A stretch of DNA of 64,000 nucleotides from Pseudorhizobium banfieldiae. GTDB lineage: Bacteria; Pseudomonadota; Alphaproteobacteria; Rhizobiales; Rhizobiaceae. Below are positions 1-8,470 of the stretch, piece by piece. The notes beneath the pieces were generated by a model. That model saw only the letters and a list, made by a program, of their open reading frames with translations, had not been told where the DNA came from and ran no database searches. The stretch covers positions 1,364,001-1,428,000 of the forward strand of contig NZ_FO082820.1 in assembly GCF_000967425.1 (NCBI RefSeq). Direction: 5' to 3'. The position numbers were made by a program, and so were the translations under genes. Each line of letters starts with the position of its first letter. Position 1 is the stretch's first letter.

Positions 1-1
1 C

Positions 2-1048
2 GTGGTGGGCACCCGTGTAACCTGGGACCGGGCGAAGACCAGACCTCAGAAGGGTGATTATTGGGGCTGCTGCCCCTTTCATGGCGAGAGCCGCCCGTCC
101 TTCCACTGCGAGGACCGCAAGGGGCGGTACCATTGCTTCGGCTGCGGCCAGTCGGGCGACCACTTCAGGTTCTTCATGGATCTTGATGGCGTCTCGTTCC
201 CCCGGGCAATCGAGATGGTGGCGTCGCTCGCTGGCGTCGGCCTGCCGGACCGTGAGGAATCGCCCACCGAAAAGCGCGAGCGCATGAAGCGCGAGGCTGA
301 CCGACAGAGGCGCGACCAGCAGCGCGAGCGTCAGAACCAGCGGGAGCAGGAGCGCAAGGCGGAGACCGTGCGGTCCATCTGGCAGGGCGCGGTGCCGATC
401 GCCGGCACGCTGGCGGAGGAATACCTGCGGTCCCGTTCGATCGAGATCACGGATTTCCCGGAAGGCACCGAGTGGATGCCGAGCCTTCGGTTTCACCCAG
501 GCCTGAAGCTAGGGGACGAGCGGTACCCGGCCCTGATCGGCGGGGTGCAGTCCAGGAATCGGAAGCTCACCGCCGTGTGGCGGATCTTCCTGCGTCAGGA
601 CGGCACGGTCCTGAAGGACGCGGACGGCAAGAAGGTGAAGCTCGGGCTGGGCCCTGCCGTTGGCGGGGCGGTGAGGCTCGGGCCGGTCGGCGAGACCCTG
701 AGGCTCACCGAAGGCATCGAGACAGGACTTGGCGTTGCGCTGCTGACCAGCAGCAAGGCGTCGGTGTGGGCCACCCTGTCCACCTCAGGAATGATCAACT
801 TCGAAATCCCGGAAGGCGTGAAGCGCCTCGAGATCTACGCGGATGGCGATCGCCACCGCCTCAACAAGCGAACCGGCGACCTGATGGATCCGCCGGGCAT
901 TGCAGCGGCGAAGCAACTCCAGGAGCGGGCGAGAAAAGAGGGGGTGGAGGCTGTCCTCTTCCCATCCCCGGAGCCCGACGACTGGCTAGACGTATGGGTA
1001 CAGAGAAAGAAAGATGAGCAACGATTCCGCACAGTCCAATATCGGTAA
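2..1048 (+). CDS. Phage primase-like protein (CHC2 zinc finger + Toprim), 5' partial
   Basis: DnaG-type primase fragment expected to make RNA primers for phage replication. A CHC2 zinc finger lies near the N-terminus (Cys24, His27, Cys45, Cys48 of the visible part, in CPFH and CFGC). A charged linker (about residues 85-125) follows, then a Toprim-like region with the acidic TEGIETG motif (about 235) and YADGDR (about 278). The reading frame is open to the window edge, and CHC2 proteins normally have 10-20 residues before this point, so the true start is probably outside. The 3' end overlaps the helicase gene by 35 bp, which suggests translational coupling. The phage family is clear; enzymatic activity is inferred. 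Confidence 0.85.
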   Translation: MVGTRVTWDRAKTRPQKGDYWGCCPFHGESRPSFHCEDRKGRYHCFGCGQSGDHFRFFMDLDGVSFPRAIEMVASLAGVGLPDREESPTEKRERMKREADRQRRDQQRERQNQREQERKAETVRSIWQGAVPIAGTLAEEYLRSRSIEITDFPEGTEWMPSLRFHPGLKLGDERYPALIGGVQSRNRKLTAVWRIFLRQDGTVLKDADGKKVKLGLGPAVGGAVRLGPVGETLRLTEGIETGLGVALLTSSKASVWATLSTSGMINFEIPEGVKRLEIYADGDRHRLNKRTGDLMDPPGIAAAKQLQERARKEGVEAVLFPSPEPDDWLDVWVQRKKDEQRFRTVQYR

Positions 1049-2426
1049 CAACAAGATCGAGCAGCTGGTGCTCGGCTGCATCCTCCTCAATGAGGAGAAC
1101 TACTGGCACGTCAGCGACATCCTCACCATGGATCTCTTCGGATCCGAGGACCACCAGAAGATCTTCGCCATCATCCATGAGCTCGCCTGTGATGGGCGGG
1201 CCATCCGCGTCCCGATCGTCGCCGGCCGCATCGGCAGCCTCAGCGGGGGCAACGACCCGGAGGCATACACATCCATGCTCCTGCATGTGGCCTCCCGCGA
1301 GGAGGGAGGGATCCCGCTGCGCGACTACGCCTTCGAGCTCCGGGCGTCCGCCACGCGCCGAAAGGTGATCGCGCTGGCTGAGAACATGATCAAGTCGGCG
1401 GGCAATCTCGCCTACGATCCAGACCAGATCGTCGACCGTGCCGCCGAGCGTCTGGCTGACATCTCACGGTCGGCCGCAATCGAATACGAGTCGACCGTCG
1501 CTGGCACAATCCGGCAGATCTACGAGTCGGCGTCGGCCCCAGGCTCGGGCATGGCGCTGCGTCCATGCCTCATCGGGCTGGAGAAGATGGTCGGCTGCTT
1601 CCCGCAAGGCTCGCTGATCCTGTGGGGCGGGGCGCCGGGATCCGGCAAGACGGCGATGGCCATGCAGCAGATGCTGTTCTCCAGCACTGTGCACCCGACC
1701 TCGCTGTTCGAGCTGGAGATGGACAACAAGTCGCTGGTAGCACGCTCGATCGCCGGGCAGACGGGCGTCTCCATGCGCGACATCCTCCGGGGCTTGGACG
1801 AGCAGCAGATCGACGCGATGGTGGCGGCGCAGAAGCACTTCGCCGACCGCAAGCTGACCATCGTCTCGCCGTCGAAGATGACCATCCAGCAGGTGCGCAG
1901 CCGGGCCTATGCCCACAAGCGCAAGTTCGGCCTCGATCTCCTCTGCGTTGACCACCTGAAGCTGGTCGAGCGGCAGACCAAGACGCGCATGGACCCGGTG
2001 GAGAGGGCCTATGAAAACGCGCGTGACCTGAAGGCGCTGGCCAAGGATCTCGACTGCACCGTCATCGGGCTCTGCCAGTTCACCAAGGCGGCACGCCAGA
2101 AGGAGCAACCGGAACCGGAGATGGAGGATTTCTACGGCGGGTCGCTGGAAGAACACGCCGACATCATGCTCGCCAACTTCAACCGCAACGACTGGCTGAA
2201 GCGCAACCCGCCCATGACCAACAAGGGGAAGGCGGCCGAGGATTATCAGGCAAAGCTCAGAACGAGCGAAGGCAAGATCGAGGTCTATAAACTGAAGGAT
2301 CGCTTCGGCTCGCCGCGCGACCGGCACATCTTCGATTGGGACGGCAAGCTCACCCTCTTCAAGGACCAGATGGCGACGCAGACGTCGTTCCTGCCCGACG
2401 AAGAATTTGACCCTGCAGATCTGTGA
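1014..2426 (+). CDS. DnaB-like replicative helicase
   Basis: Hexameric 5'-3' helicase expected to unwind the phage fork together with the upstream primase. The 470-aa product has the DnaB layout: an N-terminal domain (about 10-110, starting KIEQLVLGCILL) and a RecA-like ATPase domain with Walker A GAPGSGKTA (about 206-214), a Walker B-like segment LDLLCVDHLKL, and a later GLCQFTK segment. The start ATG lies inside the end of the primase gene. The length is typical for DnaB. No helicase loader is visible nearby. Confidence 0.9.
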   Translation: MSNDSAQSNIGNNKIEQLVLGCILLNEENYWHVSDILTMDLFGSEDHQKIFAIIHELACDGRAIRVPIVAGRIGSLSGGNDPEAYTSMLLHVASREEGGIPLRDYAFELRASATRRKVIALAENMIKSAGNLAYDPDQIVDRAAERLADISRSAAIEYESTVAGTIRQIYESASAPGSGMALRPCLIGLEKMVGCFPQGSLILWGGAPGSGKTAMAMQQMLFSSTVHPTSLFELEMDNKSLVARSIAGQTGVSMRDILRGLDEQQIDAMVAAQKHFADRKLTIVSPSKMTIQQVRSRAYAHKRKFGLDLLCVDHLKLVERQTKTRMDPVERAYENARDLKALAKDLDCTVIGLCQFTKAARQKEQPEPEMEDFYGGSLEEHADIMLANFNRNDWLKRNPPMTNKGKAAEDYQAKLRTSEGKIEVYKLKDRFGSPRDRHIFDWDGKLTLFKDQMATQTSFLPDEEFDPADL

Positions 2427-2436
2427 GGAGGGGACC

Positions 2437-2817
2437 ATGAACCAGTTCGATTTCGATACGGAGCAGCTCAGATCCGGCGGCTATATCGCAAAGCTGAGAA
2501 CCGCCGGCGACGGCGACCTGAAGCCCATCCTGCAGGAAGGGGGGAGACCGATCATCTTCGGCAACGAGGTTGAGGCGCTGCGCTCCCTGCTTACCCACCT
2601 CTGCCGCTACGTTAATGGGCACCTGGTGCGGGACGGCGAGGTGGCAGGGGAAACGAGGAGCGAGGCGGAGGGAATCTTCAAGCCGGTGCTGAGGCAGAAG
2701 GGAAAGTCCAGGGTGATCACCGTGGCATACAAGGGGCAGAGACAGAGATGCGGACCAAGGAAACCAAGCGAGCAGCGAGACGAGTCACCAAACACGCTGA
2801 CGGAACCGTCTACGTAG
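2437..2817 (+). CDS. Hypothetical phage protein
   Basis: Unrecognised 126-aa protein in the early rightward operon, 10 bp after the helicase. The start at 2437 (MNQFDFD) is preferred because GAGGAGG sits just upstream; a longer in-frame start at 2407 would overlap the helicase end and has no such site. The N-terminal half contains a hydrophobic helix (EALRSLLTHLCRYV). The C-terminus is basic and polar, and its coding region overlaps the next gene by 70 bp. Position suggests a replication accessory or early protein, but no function can be assigned. Confidence 0.6.
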   Translation: MNQFDFDTEQLRSGGYIAKLRTAGDGDLKPILQEGGRPIIFGNEVEALRSLLTHLCRYVNGHLVRDGEVAGETRSEAEGIFKPVLRQKGKSRVITVAYKGQRQRCGPRKPSEQRDESPNTLTEPST

Positions 2818-3116
2818 CATGGGTGCTGTGGCTGATCGGCATGTCCGAGCCGAAGATTGCGGCAGTGCTGCTGAAGCGGCCGAAGCAGATCTCGGGTATA
2901 GTCACCCGGTCACCCTTCGCCAATCGCTCGGCCATGACGGACGGGCAGAGGCAAGCGGCACTGGACGAGCTGGCTTCGGTCAGGTTCGGGGAGGACGGCA
3001 AGCCGATCGACGGCGGGATCCTCGACAAGGTGCCGATGAAGATCATCCCGCTGCAGGGCAAGCAGCGCAAGGCAAGGAGTAGCAACGGTGGCAACCGGAC
3101 AGGGCATTCTCGATAG
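2748..3116 (+). CDS. Hypothetical protein, possible HTH-like core
   Basis: Unrecognised 122-aa basic protein. A Lys/Arg-rich N-terminus is followed by a helical core (WLIGMSEPKIAAVLLKRPKQ, about 30-49) that resembles a helix-turn-helix, as in small DNA-binding proteins. The start overlaps the preceding gene by 70 bp and the end overlaps the next gene by 29 bp, so the four early genes look tightly packed. A regulatory or DNA-binding role is only inferred from charge and the helical pattern. The exact start is uncertain. Confidence 0.55.
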   Translation: MRTKETKRAARRVTKHADGTVYVAWVLWLIGMSEPKIAAVLLKRPKQISGIVTRSPFANRSAMTDGQRQAALDELASVRFGEDGKPIDGGILDKVPMKIIPLQGKQRKARSSNGGNRTGHSR

Positions 3117-3903
3117 GCTGAAACGCGCCAAGGCCAGTGCCGATGAGGCGCCGCGGGGCGTCCTGCCGCTCGTGGCCTTCTACGGCAGGGACGAGGAGAG
3201 GGAGGATATGCGGACCCGGATGTATCAGTCCGTCAGCCGGGTCATGAACGCGCTCGACGTGGGCGACGCGCCGAAGCCGCGGGGCGAGAACAGCCACCAC
3301 CTGATGCTCGACATGAACGACGCCGTCACCTTCCTCAATGCAAGCTCGAGTCCTGTTGAGTATCTGGTGTCGCGCGGCGAGCTCGAGCTTGAGGGTGACG
3401 ACGCCGGCATGGGTGGCATGCGCTTCCACACGGCGCTGCGCTTCCGCGATCTCGTCAATGGTGCGCAGGTAAAGGGACTGAAGTCTCCCTCGCTGGAGGG
3501 GACGGGCGGCGGTGGCGGTGTGGCGACCGACATAAGGGGCTACCAGCTGGACTGCATCAACCTGATCGGCAAGATCCGCAAGGGAATGCCGGAGCCGTGG
3601 ATCTACCCGATGATGGAGGCGGTAGTGTTCATGGATGAATGGCTCGATCTCGGGCCGGAGAGGGAGTCCCGCGCCGTGAAGCGCGAGACCCTGGCAAAGC
3701 GAAGGCTGAAGACCCTGCATGCTTTGCATTACGCGCTTGACCGGACGGGGGTCGTGCTCGGCTACATGGCCGAAGACGATTTCATGCAGCGGTGGCCGGA
3801 CGGGGTTCCTGCTTTCCCGCCATCAGTTCGTCGTCGTAGTCAGGAGTCCAAGGCTGCAAACCAGCTCGCACTGCTGACATTGCCAGCCTCTCGGCGAGCG
3901 TAA
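3088..3903 (+). CDS. Hypothetical early phage protein (weak DUF6456-like C-terminal half)
   Basis: The 271-aa product starts at GTG 3088, with AAGGAGT 8 bp upstream. Residues about 110-230 (an RFHTALRFR helix, a Gly-rich linker, then a long helical part ending LHALHYALDRTGVVLGYM) weakly recall DUF6456 regulators of alphaproteobacteria; this is a pattern impression, not a search result. It is the last gene of the early rightward operon. Its final 122 bp run opposite to the convergent HTH gene at 3782-4036, so the last 40 residues are overprinted. A late-gene regulator would fit the position but is not shown. Confidence 0.6.
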   Translation: MATGQGILDRLKRAKASADEAPRGVLPLVAFYGRDEEREDMRTRMYQSVSRVMNALDVGDAPKPRGENSHHLMLDMNDAVTFLNASSSPVEYLVSRGELELEGDDAGMGGMRFHTALRFRDLVNGAQVKGLKSPSLEGTGGGGGVATDIRGYQLDCINLIGKIRKGMPEPWIYPMMEAVVFMDEWLDLGPERESRAVKRETLAKRRLKTLHALHYALDRTGVVLGYMAEDDFMQRWPDGVPAFPPSVRRRSQESKAANQLALLTLPASRRA

Positions 3904-4036
3904 GCTCACGGCGGCCGGTGAAAGTTTGGCTGGCGGTGGTGGCGCTGTCGATGCCGATCTCGCCGGCCGCCTTGCTGACCTGCTTCTGGTTAAAGCCCAT
4001 GCGGGCCACCCAAATGCGGAAGTGGTTGGTGCTCAT
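3782..4036 (-). CDS. Small Cro-like helix-turn-helix protein
   Basis: Probable DNA-binding regulator of 84 aa. Residues about 4-55 (RIWVARMGFNQKQVSKAAGE, then TFTGRRELTLAERLAMSAV) read like a short XRE/Cro HTH. The start ATG at 4036 overlaps the stop of the upstream HTH gene (ATGA) and has GGAGAAG before it, so the two are translated together. It ends inside the 3' end of the convergent early gene, where antisense interference between the two operons is possible. The operator is unknown. Confidence 0.65.
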   Translation of the reverse strand: MSTNHFRIWVARMGFNQKQVSKAAGEIGIDSATTASQTFTGRRELTLAERLAMSAVRAGLQPWTPDYDDELMAGKQEPRPATAA

Positions 4037-4482
4037 GTCTTCTCCTGGCATTGTTCGGTGATGGTCTCGGCGATGCGGAAGTTCTCCTCGCTGTGAGCGA
4101 TGAGCCTGGCGGTTACGTGGACGGAGTGCGGGATGTCCTGCTCTCCGTCCAACCATTTCATAACCCGGGCCTGAGGCACCCCCACGATCTCCGCAAAATA
4201 GGTGGGTGTGATGTTGATCTCGTCCAGCAAAACTGCGAGCTCGGCGCCGGTGAGGCGGACGTAGCCACCAGCCTTGCGGGTGTCGACCGTGCGGCTGTCG
4301 AAGAGGCGGATGACCGCGTCCTTGGCAGCGGACTCGGCTGCCGCCTCAGTCGGGAAGAGCTTCACCCCGCCACTATCCCGGACGAGATCCGGGACGAGGC
4401 CAGGCAAGGCGAATTGTGCGGCGAAGCGATCGCCGCGGGGGAGTGCCTTGGCGATAAGGCGGGATGCGGGTTTGTTGCTCAT
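4033..4482 (-). CDS. HTH (XRE-like) transcriptional regulator
   Basis: A 149-aa protein whose C-terminal half (about 80-140) has a helix-turn-helix pattern: LTGAELAVLLDE, ITPTYFAEIVGVPQARVMKW, then IPHSVHVTARLI. The N-terminal 75 residues are an uncharacterised domain. The start at 4482 (MSNKPASRL) gives a GGAAAG site upstream; a start at 4515 would overlap the methyltransferase gene. It is co-transcribed with the Cro-like gene at the distal end of the leftward operon. It could control early/late switching, but the classical lysogeny repressor may be elsewhere. Confidence 0.65.
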   Translation of the reverse strand: MSNKPASRLIAKALPRGDRFAAQFALPGLVPDLVRDSGGVKLFPTEAAAESAAKDAVIRLFDSRTVDTRKAGGYVRLTGAELAVLLDEINITPTYFAEIVGVPQARVMKWLDGEQDIPHSVHVTARLIAHSEENFRIAETITEQCQEKT

Positions 4483-4508
4483 GACTTTCCTTGCTTCACT
4501 CAACGGGG

Positions 4509-6065
4509 TTACCACCGCATGCTGTTCTGCTTGCGGCCATCCTTCCAGACTCTGATCATCAGCGTGTTAACGTAAGTGCCGACCTCGGCAAAGGAGCCGG
4601 TCGGGAGGTCTTGCCATTCCGCCTTCATCTTGGCCATCAGCTCGCGGAAGGCGATCGACTTCTTCGTCTCCCGAAACTCCGTGCCCGCCGACATGATGGC
4701 GACGAGGCAACCGTCGGGCTTCAGGAAGTCGAGCGCGTGGACGACATGGTCGATGTCACGCTCCCGGTCGAAGGGCGGGTTCATGACGATGCGGTCATAG
4801 AGCCGGGCCGGATCCGGCTGCACCTTGAGGAAGTCAGCGCAGGTCACCCGCCCGTAGATGCCGGCCGCTTGAAGTTCGTGTGCCAGGTGCGGCTGGACCT
4901 CGATACAATCGACGAGATTGTCGAAGCGGTACTCGTTCATGTAGCGATCGCGGCCACCCGACCAGTTGTCGAAGGCGGCAGGGGTGGTGATGCAGCGACG
5001 GGCGAGGTTGCCGGTGCCGGCCGACGGCTCGAGGATGCGCAGCTGCGGCTCCTCCTTCTTCCGAAGGAGAGAGATCTTGCTGATCAGATTGTCGGCTGCG
5101 GAGTCAGGCGTCGGGTAGAAGCCGAAGTAGCGGGCCGGCGTCGTCTTGACGTTCTTGAGGGGATCCTCTTCCTTCGTCATGCCGTCGCCGATCACCTCGC
5201 CATAGTGCTCGGCCAGGATCTTGTTGATCTTCTCGACGAGATCCTTGCGGGTGAACCACAGGTGGGCATTGCCGTTCTTGAAGATGCGGATCCGGAAATA
5301 GTCTCCCTCATGCTCGCTCTGGTGCGGCGTGAAGCGGCTCGTTCTTTCCCTGTCGATCTTGGCAACGATGCTGGCATACTTCGCCTTTGCAGGCTTGCCG
5401 TCGAGGACCAGGAATGTGCGCTCAACGTCGTAGAGAAGATCGACCTTGCCGCCGAAGCTCCTGAACCAGCCATCACGATCCACGATGTAATCGAGGATCA
5501 TGCGAGAGCCGACCTTGAACCCGTCATGTGAGCGGAACCTTCGGTCCAGCTTCGTGAAGACGTTGACGATGCCGCGGCGGAAGATCATCTCGGCGTCGCC
5601 CTGGAAGCGGTCGAGCGTAGCGTAGATGTTCTCCGGGGTGACAGGCGGCAGCATCCGGTCGATCTCGTCCTGATTGATGATCTCACCGTCCCGACCTCTG
5701 CGTTCGGGAACATACTTCATCTGCGACCGCAGCTCTTTCTTCGCTTGCGCGTCCATCAGCTGCTCGATGCCGGCCATGTCTATGACGTGGGTCCAGACAG
5801 TGACGTCGATCAAGCGGCGAGCAGTGCGTAGGTAGCGATCGCGGTCAGGAAGATTGACCGCGTTGTGGAAATGGCTGATCTCTTCACGGCTGTCCGACCA
5901 GTCGCCGGGCTTGCCAGGTGCAGCGGCTTCCCAAAGCGCGCTGGCTTGGGCGACGGCCTTGGCAGCCTCCTCAATCTTCTCGAAGGCGAGCTCGTAGTGG
6001 CGTATGGCCTCGTCGCGGAAGGCGCAGACCTGTTCGACGGTGTGGGTGGGGACCAGTGCGTTCAT
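4509..6065 (-). CDS. DUF4942-containing N6-adenine DNA methyltransferase
   Basis: Predicted S-adenosylmethionine-dependent adenine methyltransferase of 518 aa. The N-terminal half matches the DUF4942 type found ahead of such enzymes in phages and plasmids. The C-terminal half has motif I LEPSAGTGNLA (about 345-355), which binds AdoMet, and catalytic motif IV NPPF (about 432-435). It is an orphan enzyme with no restriction partner nearby, so anti-restriction or regulatory methylation of phage DNA is the likely role. Its start is preceded by a copy of the repeated mini-hairpin and AAGGAGA. Confidence 0.88.
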   Translation of the reverse strand: MNALVPTHTVEQVCAFRDEAIRHYELAFEKIEEAAKAVAQASALWEAAAPGKPGDWSDSREEISHFHNAVNLPDRDRYLRTARRLIDVTVWTHVIDMAGIEQLMDAQAKKELRSQMKYVPERRGRDGEIINQDEIDRMLPPVTPENIYATLDRFQGDAEMIFRRGIVNVFTKLDRRFRSHDGFKVGSRMILDYIVDRDGWFRSFGGKVDLLYDVERTFLVLDGKPAKAKYASIVAKIDRERTSRFTPHQSEHEGDYFRIRIFKNGNAHLWFTRKDLVEKINKILAEHYGEVIGDGMTKEEDPLKNVKTTPARYFGFYPTPDSAADNLISKISLLRKKEEPQLRILEPSAGTGNLARRCITTPAAFDNWSGGRDRYMNEYRFDNLVDCIEVQPHLAHELQAAGIYGRVTCADFLKVQPDPARLYDRIVMNPPFDRERDIDHVVHALDFLKPDGCLVAIMSAGTEFRETKKSIAFRELMAKMKAEWQDLPTGSFAEVGTYVNTLMIRVWKDGRKQNSMRW

Positions 6066-6070
6066 GATGT

Positions 6071-6092
6071 TCTCCTTGGTGCCATGGGCGGC
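6071..6092 (-). promoter_or_regulatory. Start-associated mini-hairpin + SD, copy 1
   Basis: Upstream of the methyltransferase start. On the transcript: GCCG-CCCA-TGGC (one G-U pair), then CACC and AAGGAGA, 6 nt before the ATG. Confidence 0.6.
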
Positions 6093-6097
6093 GGGTT

Positions 6098-7159
6098 TCA
6101 GGCGGCTTCCTTGCGGGCCTTCTCGTCGAGTAGCCCCGCATAGCGCTCGTGGATGCTGTCGACAGTGAGGTGGTGAGACGTGAAGCCGTAGATCTCGGTG
6201 ACTTGATTTCGGACGGAGGCGAGGATCTCTGCCTCATCATTCGTCAACATGCGGGTGGGCCAGCCCTTGACGTAGAGCATGGGCTTGGTGATCTGCCCTT
6301 CGATCTCCTTGCGCAGCGTGGCTCGATGCTTAGCCAGTTGCAGCGCCTCCCGTTCGTCGGAAGTCAGGAGGTGAGGAGCGACGTCGCCCAGCCAGCGTGA
6401 CCCCTGAAATGCAAAGCCACTCTCGGACTCGAGGCGGACCATGCGGCGATAGAGCTCGTGGCTTTCCGGTACTGCCGTGGCAGCCGTGAGGTCGGCGATG
6501 TTCGACATGATGCAGAAGCGGCAGGACACCCGCGTCATTCCGTGGACGCGGTACGCCGGGTGTGGAGTGAGGCCGGAGCGATCGATCATCCCGAAGACAT
6601 CGTCGGTGGTGAGCTCGATGATCGGGCGCCACGTCCAGACCTGGCCGCCGGCATCGCTGTCGGCCACCGACATGCGGGCCCTGGCCGCGCTCTCTTCTCG
6701 GCGGACGCCGATCACATTGAGGATCTTCTGTCCTTTGAACCTCGATTTCAGATCCGCCATGATGACGTGCGTCTTCAGTTCGGAGGTGCAGAATCGCATG
6801 GCCGGTGTGGACCAGCAGGGGACGAGGGTGACGGTGCTCAACGTCTCGTAGCGCGTCTTGCTCGACAGCCACCGGCTTTCCCAGCGCTCCATCAGGCCAC
6901 CTGCCTTACGTCGGACGACAACGAGATCGCATTCGAGGTGGTCGGCCAGCTCTTGGCAGACGCGCAAGCTATCGTCCCACTCGACGGTGCCGAGATCCGC
7001 ATGGACCAGGATGCGCGGCCCCTTATGATCGAGGGCATTCAGGTAGTGGAAGGTGGCGATCGCTGCCGCCTGGCTGTCCTTACCGCCCGACACACCGATG
7101 GCGACCGGTGCGTTCGAGGCAACGAGGGATACGATGTCGTCGGTGACCGAGACAGTCAT
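6098..7159 (-). CDS. PAPS reductase-like PP-loop ATP pyrophosphatase
   Basis: Phosphoadenosine-phosphosulfate reductase family protein of 353 aa. The N-terminal PP-loop SGGKDS (residues 24-29) binds ATP or PAPS. Cysteines at CWSTP, RFCTSELK and the SCRFC pair could hold an Fe-S cluster or act in sulfur transfer, as in DndC-type members of this superfamily. No sulfate-assimilation or dndABDE genes are in the window, so assimilatory PAPS reduction is unlikely. A nucleic-acid or tRNA thiolation role, or one in phage DNA modification, is inference. It lies next to the methyltransferase gene, 32 bp upstream on the leftward transcript. Confidence 0.8.
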   Translation of the reverse strand: MTVSVTDDIVSLVASNAPVAIGVSGGKDSQAAAIATFHYLNALDHKGPRILVHADLGTVEWDDSLRVCQELADHLECDLVVVRRKAGGLMERWESRWLSSKTRYETLSTVTLVPCWSTPAMRFCTSELKTHVIMADLKSRFKGQKILNVIGVRREESAARARMSVADSDAGGQVWTWRPIIELTTDDVFGMIDRSGLTPHPAYRVHGMTRVSCRFCIMSNIADLTAATAVPESHELYRRMVRLESESGFAFQGSRWLGDVAPHLLTSDEREALQLAKHRATLRKEIEGQITKPMLYVKGWPTRMLTNDEAEILASVRNQVTEIYGFTSHHLTVDSIHERYAGLLDEKARKEAA

Positions 7160-7164
7160 GGTGT

Positions 7165-7186
7165 TCTCCGTGTGCTCATAATTGAG
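7165..7186 (-). promoter_or_regulatory. Start-associated mini-hairpin + SD, copy 2
   Basis: Upstream of the PAPS-reductase-like gene. Transcript arms CTCA/TGAG with loop ATTA. Both arms differ from the commonest type yet stay paired; ACGGAGA follows. Confidence 0.6.
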
Positions 7187-7215
7187 GGGGTGGGGGAGGC
7201 GCTTTTGCGCCGCCC

Positions 7216-8430
7216 TTATTCTTCCTTCAGCTTTGCGACGACAGCGCGCATCTCTTCCATCGCGGCAATCCGCTCCGGGGTATAGGCGAGGGAGGTGACG
7301 ACCTTCTCTGCTGCTTCGAGGAGGGCTACGTCACCTGCCTCGATCATGTCGGCCGCTTCCTCAATGTCGGTCGGGAAGTAGTGGCCGGCGGCATCGATCA
7401 GGCTGTGGCGAAGTATCCTCGCGTAGTGACGCAGGCAGTCGACGACGAAGGGGATCTTCACGCCATAGGCCTCGCGGGCAATGCCGGTAGGCGGACCACC
7501 CTCCCTCGATAGGGGTGATGGGTGGCACTGGCACCCGCTGACCGTGCCGGTTGAGCAGGCATCGCAGATGTAAGGCAGATCCACATTCGGCACGGGAGCG
7601 CTGGCGATTGCAGCCACCTTTGCAGCGCAATCGGCGCAGTAAACGGACCCAACGCCACCTGCTTCGAAGCGCTCGGTTGCGGGCTTCTCGCAGCCATCGC
7701 TCGCACACATATGTGGAACGGGAGGTGGAGTGACGAGCGGCTTGATCGCCTCGATGATTGCGGCGATCGCTTCATGGTCGAGGTGCAGTCTCCCCTTGCC
7801 GGCCCACCACAGATAGACGCCCTCATGGGGGGCGGTATGTTGCGTGGCCTGCTCCAGTTCGGCGACGAGCTGGCGGACCCAGCCCCGGCTCAAGGAGGAT
7901 AATCCAGACCGGAATGATTGGGTTGCTGGGAGAGATGCTTCCAGGACGGCCCTGGCCTCATCGCGGAAGCGCGGCCTGTCATGGACGCTGCTCCATTCAT
8001 CGCCGGCCAGCGCAATGGCGCCGGCTTCCACCGCCGCATCCGTGATGGTCGACCCCGACCCGGGGTGAGGGATGTTCGTGGTGACGAGACCGCCGTCCTT
8101 CGATGCGCCGTGAGTGACGACGCGAGCCGGATGGTAGCCGGTGCTGCTCCCGCCTCTCGCAGTGGAAGAAACGTCGTCCTCTTCAGCGTGAGGTTCCACC
8201 CGCACCCCGACGGCAGGGTTGGGTGCGTTGCCGGACACCACTCGCTCGTGAGGGGTATTGGCATAGACTTCCACGGGCCCGGTGATGGGGATGAGGGGCA
8301 CGCGAGAGGCAGCCATCTCGCAGTCCTGAAGGTACCGCTTATGGATCTGATCGTACCAGTACACCGAGGGCTCCTGGCCGTAGGCCTCGACCAGCGACAT
8401 GAAGGTGCGCTGACGTGTATCGTCTGTCAT
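7216..8430 (-). CDS. Hypothetical protein with two zinc-ribbon-like Cys clusters
   Basis: Unrecognised 404-aa protein. The N-terminal 190 residues look loosely structured. Residues about 200-240 (KGRLHLDHEAIAAIIEAI) are helical. Cys pairs at about 246-280 (CASDGCEK and YCADC) and 295-310 (ICDAC and CQCH) look like zinc-binding sites. The last 70 residues form helices. A hairpin (7194-7215) overlaps the stop codon. Function unknown; modular composition suggests a phage-specific nucleic-acid-associated protein, but that is only inference from the Cys pattern. Confidence 0.65.
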   Translation of the reverse strand: MTDDTRQRTFMSLVEAYGQEPSVYWYDQIHKRYLQDCEMAASRVPLIPITGPVEVYANTPHERVVSGNAPNPAVGVRVEPHAEEDDVSSTARGGSSTGYHPARVVTHGASKDGGLVTTNIPHPGSGSTITDAAVEAGAIALAGDEWSSVHDRPRFRDEARAVLEASLPATQSFRSGLSSLSRGWVRQLVAELEQATQHTAPHEGVYLWWAGKGRLHLDHEAIAAIIEAIKPLVTPPPVPHMCASDGCEKPATERFEAGGVGSVYCADCAAKVAAIASAPVPNVDLPYICDACSTGTVSGCQCHPSPLSREGGPPTGIAREAYGVKIPFVVDCLRHYARILRHSLIDAAGHYFPTDIEEAADMIEAGDVALLEAAEKVVTSLAYTPERIAAMEEMRAVVAKLKEE

Positions 8431-8438
8431 TTCAGTGT

Positions 8439-8458
8439 TCTCCTTGGTTCATGATTGA
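8439..8458 (-). promoter_or_regulatory. Start-associated mini-hairpin + SD, copy 3
   Basis: Upstream of the 404-aa gene. Transcript TCA-ATCA-TGA (3 bp), then ACC and AAGGAGA, 8 nt before the ATG. Confidence 0.55.
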
Positions 8459-8470
8459 GGGTGGGGTGGG

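Noticed and set aside
4491..5531. Long plus-strand open frame (346 codons) opposite the methyltransferase gene
   Set aside because: It is a GC-codon shadow of the clear DUF4942 methyltransferase on the minus strand, with no ribosome site and no domain-like pattern.
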